Shown one piece after another: positions 15,890 to 25,015 of a stretch of DNA of 64,000 nt. The notes beneath the pieces were generated by a model that did no database searches, was not told the DNA's origin, and worked only from the letters and a program-made list of their open reading frames with translations. Each line of letters opens with the position of its first letter. Within the stretch, counting starts at the first letter, position 1. The stretch is from Phytomonospora sp040655735. GTDB taxonomy: Bacteria; Actinomycetota; Actinomycetes; Mycobacteriales; Micromonosporaceae. The translations under genes were made by a program, and so were the position numbers. The DNA lies in NCBI RefSeq assembly GCF_040655735.1, contig NZ_JBFAKK010000002.1:620001-684000 (forward strand), read 5' to 3'.

Positions 15890-18800
15890 CGGGGGGCGCT
15901 TCCTTCCGCGCGTCGGCGCCAGGCCTCGGCGAACAGTTCGGGGATGGGCCGCAAGGGCATGAGCATGCCGTACGGACGGGAGCCGTACAGGTCGAGCTTG
16001 GCGGTCTCCACGGGGAGCATGGGCGCCTTGAAGGCCTCCCACCGTCCGGCGATGAAGACCTTGCGCCCGGCGCGGGCGCGGGTCGCCTCGACGACCAGTC
16101 CGGCGTCGACGAGGGCGGTCTGCGCCTTCTTGTGCCGGGCCGGTGTCCAGTCGTTCCAGCGTTTGACGTTGCGGTCGGTCGGCTCGGCCAGCGCGAGCAG
16201 CTGAAGGTAGAGGGCGGCGGGGTCGGGGGCCAGGCCTAGCTCGGCGGCGACCTCGGCGACCAGGCCGGGCGCCGAGCGCGCCGGGTCGGCCTCCCAGGCG
16301 CCCTGGGGGAGCCCGCCGTTCTCGATGCGGTCGACGATCGCCGCGAGGCCTTCGCTGCGGGCGAGGTCGATCGGGACCATCGGGTCGCTCCACCCGGTGG
16401 TCATGGTCCGCGCGAAGCGGCCGGCGGGTCCGTCGTCGACCAGCGCGGGCCGCACGTAGACGTCGTAGGCACCGCCGCGGAACTCCACGATCAGCGCGCC
16501 GGTGTCGACGACGTAGGGCGCGGGTCTGCCGTCGGGGCCGATGTAGGGGCGGCCGTCGAGTGATTCGCGCAGGGCGTCGGTGTCGAGCTGGTTCGACCAG
16601 TGCCGCGAGGCGGTGAAGATCAGTCCCGGCGCCGCGAGGCGTTCGCGGATCAGTCTCGCGAGCGCGGGTACGCAGTCGCGGACGATGTCCCCGGCGGGCA
16701 GGGCGTAGTAGGCGCTGAACATGCCGCGAACCAGCGTGCCGAGGATGTCGGAGAGCGGCTCGCGGCCTTCGACGCGGGCCAGTGTCCAGGCGTCGTCGCC
16801 GACCGGGGTGAGACGGTCGGCGGCGTCCTCGACGAGGGCCGGGACCGAGGCCGGGTTGGTCATGCGTTCGAGCACGACGCTCACGGCGGCGTGCGGGTTG
16901 TAGGCCGCCATCGCCTCCACAGTGGACTCCGGAACGGAGGTGCGCCGGCCGTGGCGCTCGGCGTAGGCGGCCGCCAGATGATCGGCGACAGCACGCATCC
17001 CGCCTTCGGCCCACAGCTCGGCCGGGTCGTCGGGCAGCGCGCCCCGGTACAGCGCCCGCAGGCCGCTGTCGCCGACGCGCTCGGCCTCGGATCGGCCCGG
17101 CGCCAGCGCCTTCGCCTTCATCCCGAGGGTGTCGCGGATCAGTTTGTCCCGCTCGACGTCGCGCGGCCAGGAGTCGTAGAGGGGAACGGTGATCAGCAGC
17201 CAGCTCGCGGTGGCCAGGGTGAGGCCGGTGTACTCGGCGAAGGCCTGCGCCGCGGCCGGATCCCACGGGATGGGGCCCTTGGCGCGCACCAGGGCGGTGA
17301 ACTCGCGCAGTCGCGCGGCCTCCCCCCAGCCGGGGCCGCTCTCGCGGGTCCGGAAGATCGCGGTCGGCGCCTCGCCGAGGCTGATGACCGTGTCGGCCGA
17401 GCGCACCCAGCGCACTCCGGCGGCGGCGTCGGTCTCGTCGGAGAGGAGCTTCTCTCCGTAGGAGGCCGCGTCGACCGTGCTGATCCGCACGCTGACCGCC
17501 GGGTCGGCGAAGACCGTGCCGGCCCACACGTCCAGCGTGGTCAGCAGGTCGGCCCGGACGTCCTCGTCGACGGCGGGACTGGCCGCCCTCCACGCGAGCG
17601 CCTCCATCTCACCGATCAGGTCGTGCCAGCTCATGCGCAGCTCGGTGCCGCCGTTCCAGTGCGGAGCCGGCCCGGCCGTGCCGGTCAGCACCGCGGCGTA
17701 GCCGGCGATCTGCTCAAGGACGGACTGGTAGCGCGATCCCCAGTCGGATCCGATGACGCCCTTGGTGGCGTTGACCAGGCGGGCCGGATCCACCGTCGGC
17801 GCGACCTTTTCCTCGCGCTCGACGAGCTTGTCGCGCCTGCGCGTCTGGAGCGCCGCGAGCCGGGACAGGCCGCGCACGCCGCCGGTCACCCCCTCGTTCT
17901 CCAGCGGGAGGCGCGCGTCGATGACCTTGTCGCGGTCCTCGGGATCGGCCGCCAGGATCTCGGCGGCGGTCTCGTCGGTCACCGCGCGCAGCAACCGGGA
18001 AGCGGGAACCGAACGGGGCGCGAAGAAGTGCCAGTACGCCGCCGGCGGGACCAGCAGCGCACCGCCGGCGGTCGCGCTCAGCGTCGACTTCTCACCGGAG
18101 CCGTTGCCGACGATGACGTGCCAGTGCGCCGCACCCGTCACCGGGTCGGCGAGGCCGATCGCGCTCGACTGCGCGATCAGCACCTTCTCCTCCCCGCCGG
18201 GGTAGGTCAGCAGCCCGTGCGGCCACCAGGCGTTCACGCGGTGGGTGCGGATCGTGGCGACGCGGCCGTCGATGTGCCGCAGGGACGCGGTGAACTCGCC
18301 GCCGCCGGGCTGGTAGCCGCGGTCGCGGGTGGGCGGCGGGCCGTAGGAGACCGCGCCGACGATGCCGTTGACGCTCCCCAGTGGACTGTCCCGCCGCGTC
18401 TCGGGAAGCCGCGCCAGGGTCGTGTACCGAAGCTGGACCTCCTCGCCGTCACCGAGCTCGGCCGCGCCGAGCAGCGCCGGCTGCGTCTGGTCCTCGGCGT
18501 CCTTGCCGGTCTTCGGGTCGATGCGCCTGGGCGGACCGTCGCCGGCCGACGCGTCCCAGAAGGACGAGCCGTCGGTGAGGATGTGCGGGGCCCCGTAGGC
18601 CCTCTCTTGCGACTGCGCCGAACCCGAGAGCAGCGGCGCGACGTAGCTCAGGCGCCGGCCTTCGGGGTTGATGAGGGTGTAGCCCATCCCGTTGTGCAGG
18701 TAGGACTGCGGGATGTTGCCGCCGGGGAAGGTGTCGTCGGGAGCGCCCGACCAGTAGCCTTCGCCGCTGTACCAGCCCGCCTGGACCAGGAACTGCCCGT

Positions 18801-20466
18801 CGGAGTAGACGGCCGTGAGGTTGCTGGTGGTCTGCCCGGCGGGGAAGCGGAAGCGCGCGACGATTCCCTGGGGGCCGACCGCGATGGCCTGCGATTCGTC
18901 CCACACGGTCAGGACCGGCCAGCTCGCCGAGTGGCCCTGGACCGCCTTGAGCTCGGCGATCGCCTCGTCCAGGGCGGGCCAGTGGTACTCGTCGAAGATC
19001 CCGGCGCGCAGCGCCCGGCCCAGCGCCCCGGCCACGTCGATCGCGGCGATCCGGGCGGTCAGCTCGGGTGGGACGGGAGTGTCGGTCAGCGCGCGCGTCA
19101 GGGAGTCGAGGACGTCCTCGACGTCGGCGAGGCCGGCGCCCTCGGTCCGCGCGATCCACGACTCGATCACCTCGGTCGCGAAAGGCAGCAGCGCGGGCGA
19201 CTCCAGCAGCGGCCGGGCGTTCTCGCGGCGCAGGTACGCGCCGACCGAGCGCAGCAGGACCGGATGCCACTCCTCAAGGGTGGCCAGGGTGTTGAGGCCG
19301 GTGTTGCGGCCCCACTCGCTCAGGCCGAGCAGGGCCGGCTGCTCGGGGACCAGCACCGGCATGCCCGCCGCGACGCAGGCCTCCACCAGGTCGGCGTCGA
19401 TGATGCCCCAGGTGTTCGCCCACACCGAGACGTCGAGGGGGGCGTCCACGCGCGGCGCAAGGTCCGGGACCATTCCGACCAGCTCGGCGGGGGAGTTGCG
19501 GCTGCCGTAGCCGCCGGCGGCGTACTCGTGCGCTCGCGCCAGCCAGCCCGGCACGTCCTCGACCGAACCGGCGGCGTCGAAGCGGCCCAGGAACCGCCAC
19601 CACCAGTCGCGCTCCTCGGGGAACAGCTCCACGACGCGGCGGCGGGTCTCCTCGTCGGACTTGCACAGCCGCAGCAGGATCGGCGACAGCGCCGTCCAGA
19701 ACCCGGCCGGCGCGCGGCGGGTCGACGGCAGCCGCAGCAGGCTCACGGCCAGCTCGTCCATCGCCTTGTCGACGTCGAGGCCGGCCGCCTTGGCCAGCTC
19801 CTTCATCTGCGCGGGCAGCCCGGCCCACGGCGGGACGCCGGCCTTCGTGCGGCGCATCGCCAGGTCGAGGAAGATCTCGTAGGCCTCGCCGCCTCCATGG
19901 CTTCGCAGCAGCTCGGCCGCGTAGCTCTTCAGCGCCTTGACCGTCACCGCGCCCGCCACGGCGAACTCGATGTACGACAGCTGCCGGTAGTGCTGGTCGA
20001 TCTCCAGGGCGTGCACGACCTCGACCTCGCGGGCCTTGCTGAAGAAGATGCCCGCCCAGTAGTCGCGCTCGACGTCGAGGAAGTCCCGGGCGGCCTGCTC
20101 GAACAGCGCCGGCTGGTGGGCGATCGGCAGGCGCGCGGCGATGCTCTCGTACTGCGCGACCGCCGCCGCCGGCTTCGCCGAGGCGGCCTTGGCCGCCGAA
20201 CGCAGCTCCTTCGAGGCCGCCAGCGCCGCCGAGGCGTTCGCCGGGTCGTTCACCAGGGCCCAGGCGGGATAGCCCAGCGGGCGGCGGGGGGCGGTCAGGG
20301 TCGGCTCGAAGACGCGCGGCTCACCGAAGCCGAGATGGCCCATGGCGACGTCGGCGCCGGGCGCGACGCCGTCGGCGATCAAGCGCACCACCGGCCGCGA
20401 CAGCGCGGGGTGGGGGTAGCTGCGGGCGCGAACCTGATCCTCGGTGACCGGAGGGGTGGCGGTCAT
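15886..20466 (-). CDS. Very large (1526 aa) protein of the MoxR/VWA operon
   Basis: Starts at ATG 20466, one base after the upstream stop, and ends in a 4-bp overlap with moxR. No signal peptide. Residues 1-500 are helical and repeat-like. About 500-820 is rich in Trp, Gly and Tyr in short strand-like units (VAVGPQGIVARFRFPAG, YWSGAPDDTFPGGN, WWPHGLLTYPGGEEKVLIAQ), suggesting a beta-propeller. The last part is helical and basic (RKVFIAGRWEAFKAPMLPVE). MoxR-vWA ternary systems are described with a third beta-propeller-bearing component, and this fits that slot. I infer a target-recognition scaffold. Without structure prediction the propeller call is tentative. Confidence 0.7.
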   Translation of the reverse strand: MTATPPVTEDQVRARSYPHPALSRPVVRLIADGVAPGADVAMGHLGFGEPRVFEPTLTAPRRPLGYPAWALVNDPANASAALAASKELRSAAKAASAKPAAAVAQYESIAARLPIAHQPALFEQAARDFLDVERDYWAGIFFSKAREVEVVHALEIDQHYRQLSYIEFAVAGAVTVKALKSYAAELLRSHGGGEAYEIFLDLAMRRTKAGVPPWAGLPAQMKELAKAAGLDVDKAMDELAVSLLRLPSTRRAPAGFWTALSPILLRLCKSDEETRRRVVELFPEERDWWWRFLGRFDAAGSVEDVPGWLARAHEYAAGGYGSRNSPAELVGMVPDLAPRVDAPLDVSVWANTWGIIDADLVEACVAAGMPVLVPEQPALLGLSEWGRNTGLNTLATLEEWHPVLLRSVGAYLRRENARPLLESPALLPFATEVIESWIARTEGAGLADVEDVLDSLTRALTDTPVPPELTARIAAIDVAGALGRALRAGIFDEYHWPALDEAIAELKAVQGHSASWPVLTVWDESQAIAVGPQGIVARFRFPAGQTTSNLTAVYSDGQFLVQAGWYSGEGYWSGAPDDTFPGGNIPQSYLHNGMGYTLINPEGRRLSYVAPLLSGSAQSQERAYGAPHILTDGSSFWDASAGDGPPRRIDPKTGKDAEDQTQPALLGAAELGDGEEVQLRYTTLARLPETRRDSPLGSVNGIVGAVSYGPPPTRDRGYQPGGGEFTASLRHIDGRVATIRTHRVNAWWPHGLLTYPGGEEKVLIAQSSAIGLADPVTGAAHWHVIVGNGSGEKSTLSATAGGALLVPPAAYWHFFAPRSVPASRLLRAVTDETAAEILAADPEDRDKVIDARLPLENEGVTGGVRGLSRLAALQTRRRDKLVEREEKVAPTVDPARLVNATKGVIGSDWGSRYQSVLEQIAGYAAVLTGTAGPAPHWNGGTELRMSWHDLIGEMEALAWRAASPAVDEDVRADLLTTLDVWAGTVFADPAVSVRISTVDAASYGEKLLSDETDAAAGVRWVRSADTVISLGEAPTAIFRTRESGPGWGEAARLREFTALVRAKGPIPWDPAAAQAFAEYTGLTLATASWLLITVPLYDSWPRDVERDKLIRDTLGMKAKALAPGRSEAERVGDSGLRALYRGALPDDPAELWAEGGMRAVADHLAAAYAERHGRRTSVPESTVEAMAAYNPHAAVSVVLERMTNPASVPALVEDAADRLTPVGDDAWTLARVEGREPLSDILGTLVRGMFSAYYALPAGDIVRDCVPALARLIRERLAAPGLIFTASRHWSNQLDTDALRESLDGRPYIGPDGRPAPYVVDTGALIVEFRGGAYDVYVRPALVDDGPAGRFARTMTTGWSDPMVPIDLARSEGLAAIVDRIENGGLPQGAWEADPARSAPGLVAEVAAELGLAPDPAALYLQLLALAEPTDRNVKRWNDWTPARHKKAQTALVDAGLVVEATRARAGRKVFIAGRWEAFKAPMLPVETAKLDLYGSRPYGMLMPLRPIPELFAEAWRRRAEGSAPR

Positions 20467-20467
20467 C

Positions 20468-21385
20468 TCAGGCTTCGCCCTCCTTGTTGGACCGGGCCGC
20501 GAATATCAACTCGGCCATCCGGATGCCCTCCGACCACGCGATCGGCCCGACCTGCGCCAGCGGGACCTGCTCCTCCTCGGCGTCGACGAAGATGAGCTCG
20601 CCGGTCGTGGTCGGCGACCAGGGGTCGTCCGCGCCGAGCCAGTAGCGGGCCTGGCGGGCGGCGCCGGCGTCGGCGACCTGGCAGGTCGCCCAGCCCGCGC
20701 GCACGGAGAAGCCGAGGCGCTGGGCGAGGCCGGTCGCCTGCTGGAGCTCGTCGAAGCGCGCGTTGGCGTAGCGGATGATCGTGGCGACCTCGGGGGCGAG
20801 GGCGTCGCCGGGGAGGTAGACGTCTCTGGCGAGCTGCGGGATCTCCTGTCTGACGCCGAGTTCGGCGACCAGCCCGCGCCACTCGTCGAGCTCCTCCAGG
20901 AGAACCGGGTGGGCGATGAGGAGACGCTCGGGGTGGACCCAGACCGTTTCGGCGTCGAGGTCGACCAGGCCGATGCGGCCTTCGGCGTCGACCCCGCGGA
21001 GGAGTCCGACGGTCGGCGGTTCGGTGAGGTCGGCGATGACCAGGTTCTCCAGCGCCTGCCGCCAGGAGGGGTCCGGCCAGACCTCGGCGATCAGGCGGCC
21101 CGGCAGCGGGGTCGCCGCCAGCAGCCAGGTCTCCACCGAGTCGAGGCATTCGCGGTCGTGCTCGACGAGCCAGTCCCGCACGGCCTGGAGGGTCTGCCCG
21201 ATGGTCGACTCCCGGACCTTCTTGGGGACGGTCTTGAGCTCCCGGCCCGACGCGTTGCGACAGCGCAGCAGCGTTCCGTCGAGACGCAGTTCGTAACCGT
21301 CACCGGCCGGGGTCCAGCTGTCGCCCGTCACGCCGTCGGCGGCGGGAAAGTCCGATGTGGAGTCGTTCGCAGGCATGCCACGCAT
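20468..21385 (-). CDS. DUF4132-domain protein (YehI/MolR-like core), first gene of the operon
   Basis: 305 residues from ATG 21385; ATG 21376 (MPANDSTS) is an alternative. The recognisable DUF4132 core runs from about 30 to 200: SGRELKTVPKKV near the start, a helical stretch, LVWVHPE-like VWVHPERLLIAHPV and the ending QEIPQLARDVY. It is much shorter than E. coli YehI and is essentially that core with a C-terminal domain. DUF4132 proteins accompany MoxR/VWA genes but have no proven biochemical role. It leads the five-gene unit, so the operon promoter should lie in the gap upstream. Confidence 0.7.
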   Translation of the reverse strand: MRGMPANDSTSDFPAADGVTGDSWTPAGDGYELRLDGTLLRCRNASGRELKTVPKKVRESTIGQTLQAVRDWLVEHDRECLDSVETWLLAATPLPGRLIAEVWPDPSWRQALENLVIADLTEPPTVGLLRGVDAEGRIGLVDLDAETVWVHPERLLIAHPVLLEELDEWRGLVAELGVRQEIPQLARDVYLPGDALAPEVATIIRYANARFDELQQATGLAQRLGFSVRAGWATCQVADAGAARQARYWLGADDPWSPTTTGELIFVDAEEEQVPLAQVGPIAWSEGIRMAELIFAARSNKEGEA

Positions 21386-22071
21386 AGTGCCACGCGCGTC
21401 CGACAGATCGACTTCGGCTGTTGCCCCAAGCTCCGGGGGTCCCGCCGCTGGTGAAGGCCGATGTACAGGGCGCTAAGTCGCGGTGCCTCTCCGTCGGTGG
21501 ACGAGCACGACGGGACACGCCGTGTTGATCGCGTCGAAGTTCAAATGGCGGTAAAGGCACCGGGGGCTCCGCGACGCGATTCGGATAGCTCGACTGGGGT
21601 CCTTCGAACGGTCGGCATTGTCCATCCGAAAGGACGCTGAGTGACGACTCCGGTACACAAGGGACTTTCGGCCGTAGTAGAGCGTTGCGCGGTTGATATA
21701 GATCTGTACACCGACGTCCATGAACGGCTGGACGCTTCGGTCGTCGTGAGCGGCCGGACGGCCGATGACGCCCACGACGTGCGGGTGGAAGGCCTGGGAT
21801 GCGCGCAAGGCCGGGCCTGTAATGGTCTGTCCCGGCTTGATAGGGGTGGCCGGCCGCGCCACTCCCGGGGGAGTTTTGCGAGAGGTCGAACACACGCGAA
21901 ATTGGCATGCGTAGAAACCTGGCATTTAGGTGTATGTTGATTCATCGACGGCAGAGTGTGGGGACTCCGTCTTTCAGATATGCGGAAAGCTGTGACACGA
22001 TGTGGGCACGGGGCCTAGAAGCTAAGCCCACCCTCGGATGGACGTCCCCCAGACCCAGAAGGAGGAGCAAG
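21386..22071. other. 690-bp gap of atypical composition before the secreted peptide gene
   Basis: Visibly richer in A/T than its surroundings (for example the GATATAGATCTGTACACC stretch near 21693), with mixed third positions in every frame. Opposed reading frames of 100-150 codons overlap on the two strands, neither convincing. It must contain the promoters of the minus-strand MoxR/VWA operon and of the plus-strand peptide gene at 22072. I see no tRNA, IS end or direct repeat. It could be an acquired remnant. Confidence 0.5.
21641..21940 (+). CDS. Doubtful 99-residue hypothetical protein in the atypical gap
   Basis: GTG 21641 is preceded by AAAGGA with suitable spacing. The first 55 residues look protein-like (SAVVERCAVDIDLYTDVHER, then ASVVVSGRTADDAHDV), while the rest is Arg/Gly-rich and may be noise. 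An overlapping 150-codon frame on the minus strand (21473-21925) is an equal rival. No domain recognised. Confidence 0.25.
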   Translation: MTTPVHKGLSAVVERCAVDIDLYTDVHERLDASVVVSGRTADDAHDVRVEGLGCAQGRACNGLSRLDRGGRPRHSRGSFARGRTHAKLACVETWHLGVC

Positions 22072-22218
22072 ATGACGCGCATCATCAAGCGCCTCGTCAT
22101 CGTCGCCGCCGTGGCCCTCGCGGCCGTCGGCATCTCGATCACGGCCGCTGCCTCAGCGGGCGCCTCGGACAACGCGACCGGAGCCGTCATTACCGAGAAC
22201 GAGCACGAATGGACCTGA
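22072..22218 (+). CDS. 48-residue exported peptide
   Basis: ATG 22072 with a strong GGAGGAGC site. The first 30 residues are a textbook Sec signal: MTRIIKRLVIVAAVALAAVG, then a small-residue region ending ASA. Cleavage would leave only about 17-18 residues, acidic and ending in ENEHEWT, too short for a folded enzyme. Exported peptides of this size can be signals, competitors or processed pheromones. The next gene, 54 bp downstream on the same strand, encodes a membrane cyclic-di-GMP enzyme, which invites a peptide-to-receptor link. That link is speculative. Confidence 0.65.
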   Translation: MTRIIKRLVIVAAVALAAVGISITAAASAGASDNATGAVITENEHEWT

Positions 22219-22272
22219 GTCACTCAGGGTCGTGAACGGTTTCCTTTAGCACGTATTTGAGAGGCGGCCGCG

Positions 22273-24831
22273 TTGCCCCAATCGACCCAGCCGGTCAGGC
22301 GCGGCGGGCTCGCCGCATGGGGAATGACCGCCGGAATCGGGGTCGTGGCCGCGCCTCTCGTCTTGATGACCCACCCTGCCCGCGGGTCGGTGCCCGAGCT
22401 GGTCGTACTCGGCCTGTTCGTGGCGGCCATGGTCGTCAGCAGCTCGGTCGCCCTCCGCTTCACCGTCGGACGCGAGAGCTTCTCGACCACCGCCGGTGAC
22501 GTACCGCTGGTGCTCGCCCTCTACTTCCTCCCGCCCTTCTGGGTGATCGTCGTCAAGGTCGCCGCGAGCCTCCTTCTCTACGGATACCGGCTCATCCGCG
22601 GCAGACACACGCCCGTCCAGGTCGTGTTCAACGTCGTCGCCCACGGCACGGCCGCCGCCTCCGCCGCGCTCCTCGTGATGGGACTGGGTTTCGAGCCCGG
22701 CACCGCGACCGAGCCGCGCACCTGGCTGGTGCTGCTGTGCGGTGTCATGTTCGGCAGCGCGGTGACCGGCACCTGCGTCACGGCCATCATCACCGTCCTC
22801 CAAGGCTGGGGCGGCATCGAGAGCGTTCTGCGCACGATGATCGCCACCCTCCTGCTCACCGCCGTCAACGGCGTCCTCGGGCTCGTCATCCTGCTCTCGC
22901 TGACGGCCACGCCATGGGCCGGCGTGCTGATCATCGTCCTCGTGACCGTCGTGATCAGCATCTATCGCGGGTACTCCAGACTCCTGGAACAACGCCGATC
23001 GCTGACCGACCTCAACGACTTCACCCGCAAGGTCGCCGAGGCGACGCAGAGCGGCCGGCTCGTCGACGTCATGCTCGGCCGCGTCCGCTCCCTCCTCAAC
23101 GCCGAGAGCGCCACGGTGTGGGTCCCGGCCGACGGGCGCTTCCCCGAGCTGCTGCTGTCGGCGCGCCTCGACGACCTCGGCCTCATCGACACCAGTCCGG
23201 TGCCCGTCGAACTGCGCGACGAGGTGATCCGCTCCGGCGAGACCCTCTTCGTCAGCGACATCCACGGCGAGCAGGCCCACCGCGAGATCCTGCACGGCTC
23301 CGGCGCGCGCGAGACCATCGTGACGCCGCTGCGCTCCGGGCAGGCCGTCTTCGGCTGCCTCGCGGTGACCAACCGGCTGGGCGGGGCGCTGCTGCGTTTC
23401 CGGACGGCCGACCAGACGCTCCTGGAGACGCTCACCGCGCACGTCGGCGTCGCCGTCGAGAACGCCCGGCTCGTCGACCGCCTCCGCTTCGACGCCTACC
23501 ACGACTCGCTGACGCGTCTGCCCAACCGCCGCCGCTCGATGCTCGCCCTTGAGGAGTCGATCAGCCGCGAGGTGCCCGGCGAGTTCGTCGCGGTCCTCGT
23601 CTTCGACGTCGACGGCATGCGCGAGGTCAACGACTCCCTCGGCTTCGCCGCCGGTGACGAGCTGCTCGTCGAGGTCGCCCGGCGGCTGCGCGAACTCGCG
23701 CCCGACTCGGCCCACATCGGCCGGATCGGCGGCGACGAGTTCGCCGTCGTGTTCCGCACCGGCGCCACCGAGTACGCCCTCGAACTGGCCCGCACCATGC
23801 GGTCGGGGCTCCAGCAGCCCTTCCTGCTCGGCAGTCTCGACGTGGACGTCGACGCCGCCGTCGGTGTGGCGATCCACCCCGAGCACGGCGATTCCGCCGA
23901 CGGGCTCCTCCAGCGCGCCGACGTCGCCACCTACGCCGCCCGCAACGTCTCCTCCGGCGTGCAGTTGTTCAACGTCGGCCTCGAATCGCGCTCGGTGCGC
24001 CGCCTCGGGCTGGCCAGTGACCTGCGCCGCGCCTTCGACACCGGTGAGCTGTCGGTCCACTACCAGCCGAAGATCGACCTGGCGACCCGCACGGTCCTCG
24101 GCGTCGAGTGCCTCGCCCGCTGGACGCATCCCACCCATGGTGAGGTGCCGCCGGAAGACTTCGTGCCCGTCGCCGAGCACACCGGCCAGCTCGCCCGGCT
24201 GACCGAGTTCGTGCTGCGGGACGGCCTCAAGCACTGCCGTGACTGGGCCATTCAGGGGCGGCCGCTGACCGTCGCGGTGAACCTCTCGCCGCGCACGGTC
24301 TCCGACCCGGAGTTCCCGACCATCGTCGACGGCCTCCTGAGCGAGTACGGCGTGCCGCCCGAGCAGTTGACGCTGGAGATCACCGAGGACGGGATGGTCG
24401 GCGACCCCGACCGGCCCCTCCCCACCCTCCACCGGCTCCACGAGCTAGGGGTGCGGCTGTCCGTCGACGACTTCGGGACCGGGTACTCGTCGCTGTCGTA
24501 TCTGCGGCGCCTGCCCGTGCACGAGGTGAAGATCGACCGCGGTTTCGTGCAGGGCATGGCCACCGATCCCGGCGACCTGGCGATCGTGCGCGCGGTCGTC
24601 GACCTGTCCCGCCACTTCGGGCTGTCGGTGGTCGCCGAGGGCGTCGAGAGCGAGATGACGCTGGCGCTGCTGACCGAGATCGGCTGCGACATCGGGCAGG
24701 GGTTCTTGTTCTCCAGGCCGCTGTCGTCGGAGCGTCTCGACGCGTGGCTCAACGCCCAGGCGGAGGAGCCGGCGACCGCGTCCGAGCAGGGCGAAGAGGG
24801 TGCCACCGTGCGGAGGCTGCGGGCGATCTGA
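22273..24831 (+). CDS. Membrane-bound GAF-GGDEF-EAL cyclic-di-GMP turnover protein
   Basis: 852 residues from TTG 22273 with GAGAGG upstream. About seven transmembrane segments fill residues 15-235 (a MASE-like sensor), then a short coiled coil, a GAF domain (about 255-400), a GGDEF domain with intact GGDEF near 486-490, and an EAL domain. In the EAL domain the signature reads ECL (near 612) but the glutamate is kept, as are NLSP, EITE, DDFGTGYSSLSYL, KIDRGFV and VAEGVE, so phosphodiesterase activity is likely. It could both make and degrade cyclic-di-GMP, set by its sensor domains. Directly downstream of a small exported peptide gene. Confidence 0.92.
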   Translation: MPQSTQPVRRGGLAAWGMTAGIGVVAAPLVLMTHPARGSVPELVVLGLFVAAMVVSSSVALRFTVGRESFSTTAGDVPLVLALYFLPPFWVIVVKVAASLLLYGYRLIRGRHTPVQVVFNVVAHGTAAASAALLVMGLGFEPGTATEPRTWLVLLCGVMFGSAVTGTCVTAIITVLQGWGGIESVLRTMIATLLLTAVNGVLGLVILLSLTATPWAGVLIIVLVTVVISIYRGYSRLLEQRRSLTDLNDFTRKVAEATQSGRLVDVMLGRVRSLLNAESATVWVPADGRFPELLLSARLDDLGLIDTSPVPVELRDEVIRSGETLFVSDIHGEQAHREILHGSGARETIVTPLRSGQAVFGCLAVTNRLGGALLRFRTADQTLLETLTAHVGVAVENARLVDRLRFDAYHDSLTRLPNRRRSMLALEESISREVPGEFVAVLVFDVDGMREVNDSLGFAAGDELLVEVARRLRELAPDSAHIGRIGGDEFAVVFRTGATEYALELARTMRSGLQQPFLLGSLDVDVDAAVGVAIHPEHGDSADGLLQRADVATYAARNVSSGVQLFNVGLESRSVRRLGLASDLRRAFDTGELSVHYQPKIDLATRTVLGVECLARWTHPTHGEVPPEDFVPVAEHTGQLARLTEFVLRDGLKHCRDWAIQGRPLTVAVNLSPRTVSDPEFPTIVDGLLSEYGVPPEQLTLEITEDGMVGDPDRPLPTLHRLHELGVRLSVDDFGTGYSSLSYLRRLPVHEVKIDRGFVQGMATDPGDLAIVRAVVDLSRHFGLSVVAEGVESEMTLALLTEIGCDIGQGFLFSRPLSSERLDAWLNAQAEEPATASEQGEEGATVRRLRAI

Positions 24832-24910
24832 GGGACCGCGATACCCGGTTTCGCGGGGGTGGCGGGCTCATGTACCCTTATCCAGGCGCGCCCCACTGGG
24901 GCGGTGAAAT

Positions 24911-24983
24911 GCCCCTTTAGCTCAGTCGGCAGAGCGTCTCCATGGTAAGGAGAAGGTCTACGGTTCGATTCCGTAAAGGGGCT
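24911..24983 (+). tRNA. tRNA-Thr (anticodon GGT)
   Basis: Acceptor GCCCCTT (24911-24917) pairs with AAGGGGC (24976-24982), discriminator T24983. The anticodon stem TCTCC/GGAGA holds the loop ATGGTAA with GGT at 24944-24946. D arm GCTC/GAGC and T arm GGTTCGATTCC are normal. CCA is not encoded. A possible -10 (TACCCT, 24873-24878) lies upstream. Confidence 0.95.
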
Positions 24984-25015
24984 CTGAAATTCCACTCCGG
25001 CGAAGGCCGGCACTT

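Noticed and set aside
16600..20595. 1331-codon frame opposite the large operon protein
   Set aside because: Antisense shadow: composition follows third-position GC of the opposite strand; the minus gene has coupling at both ends.
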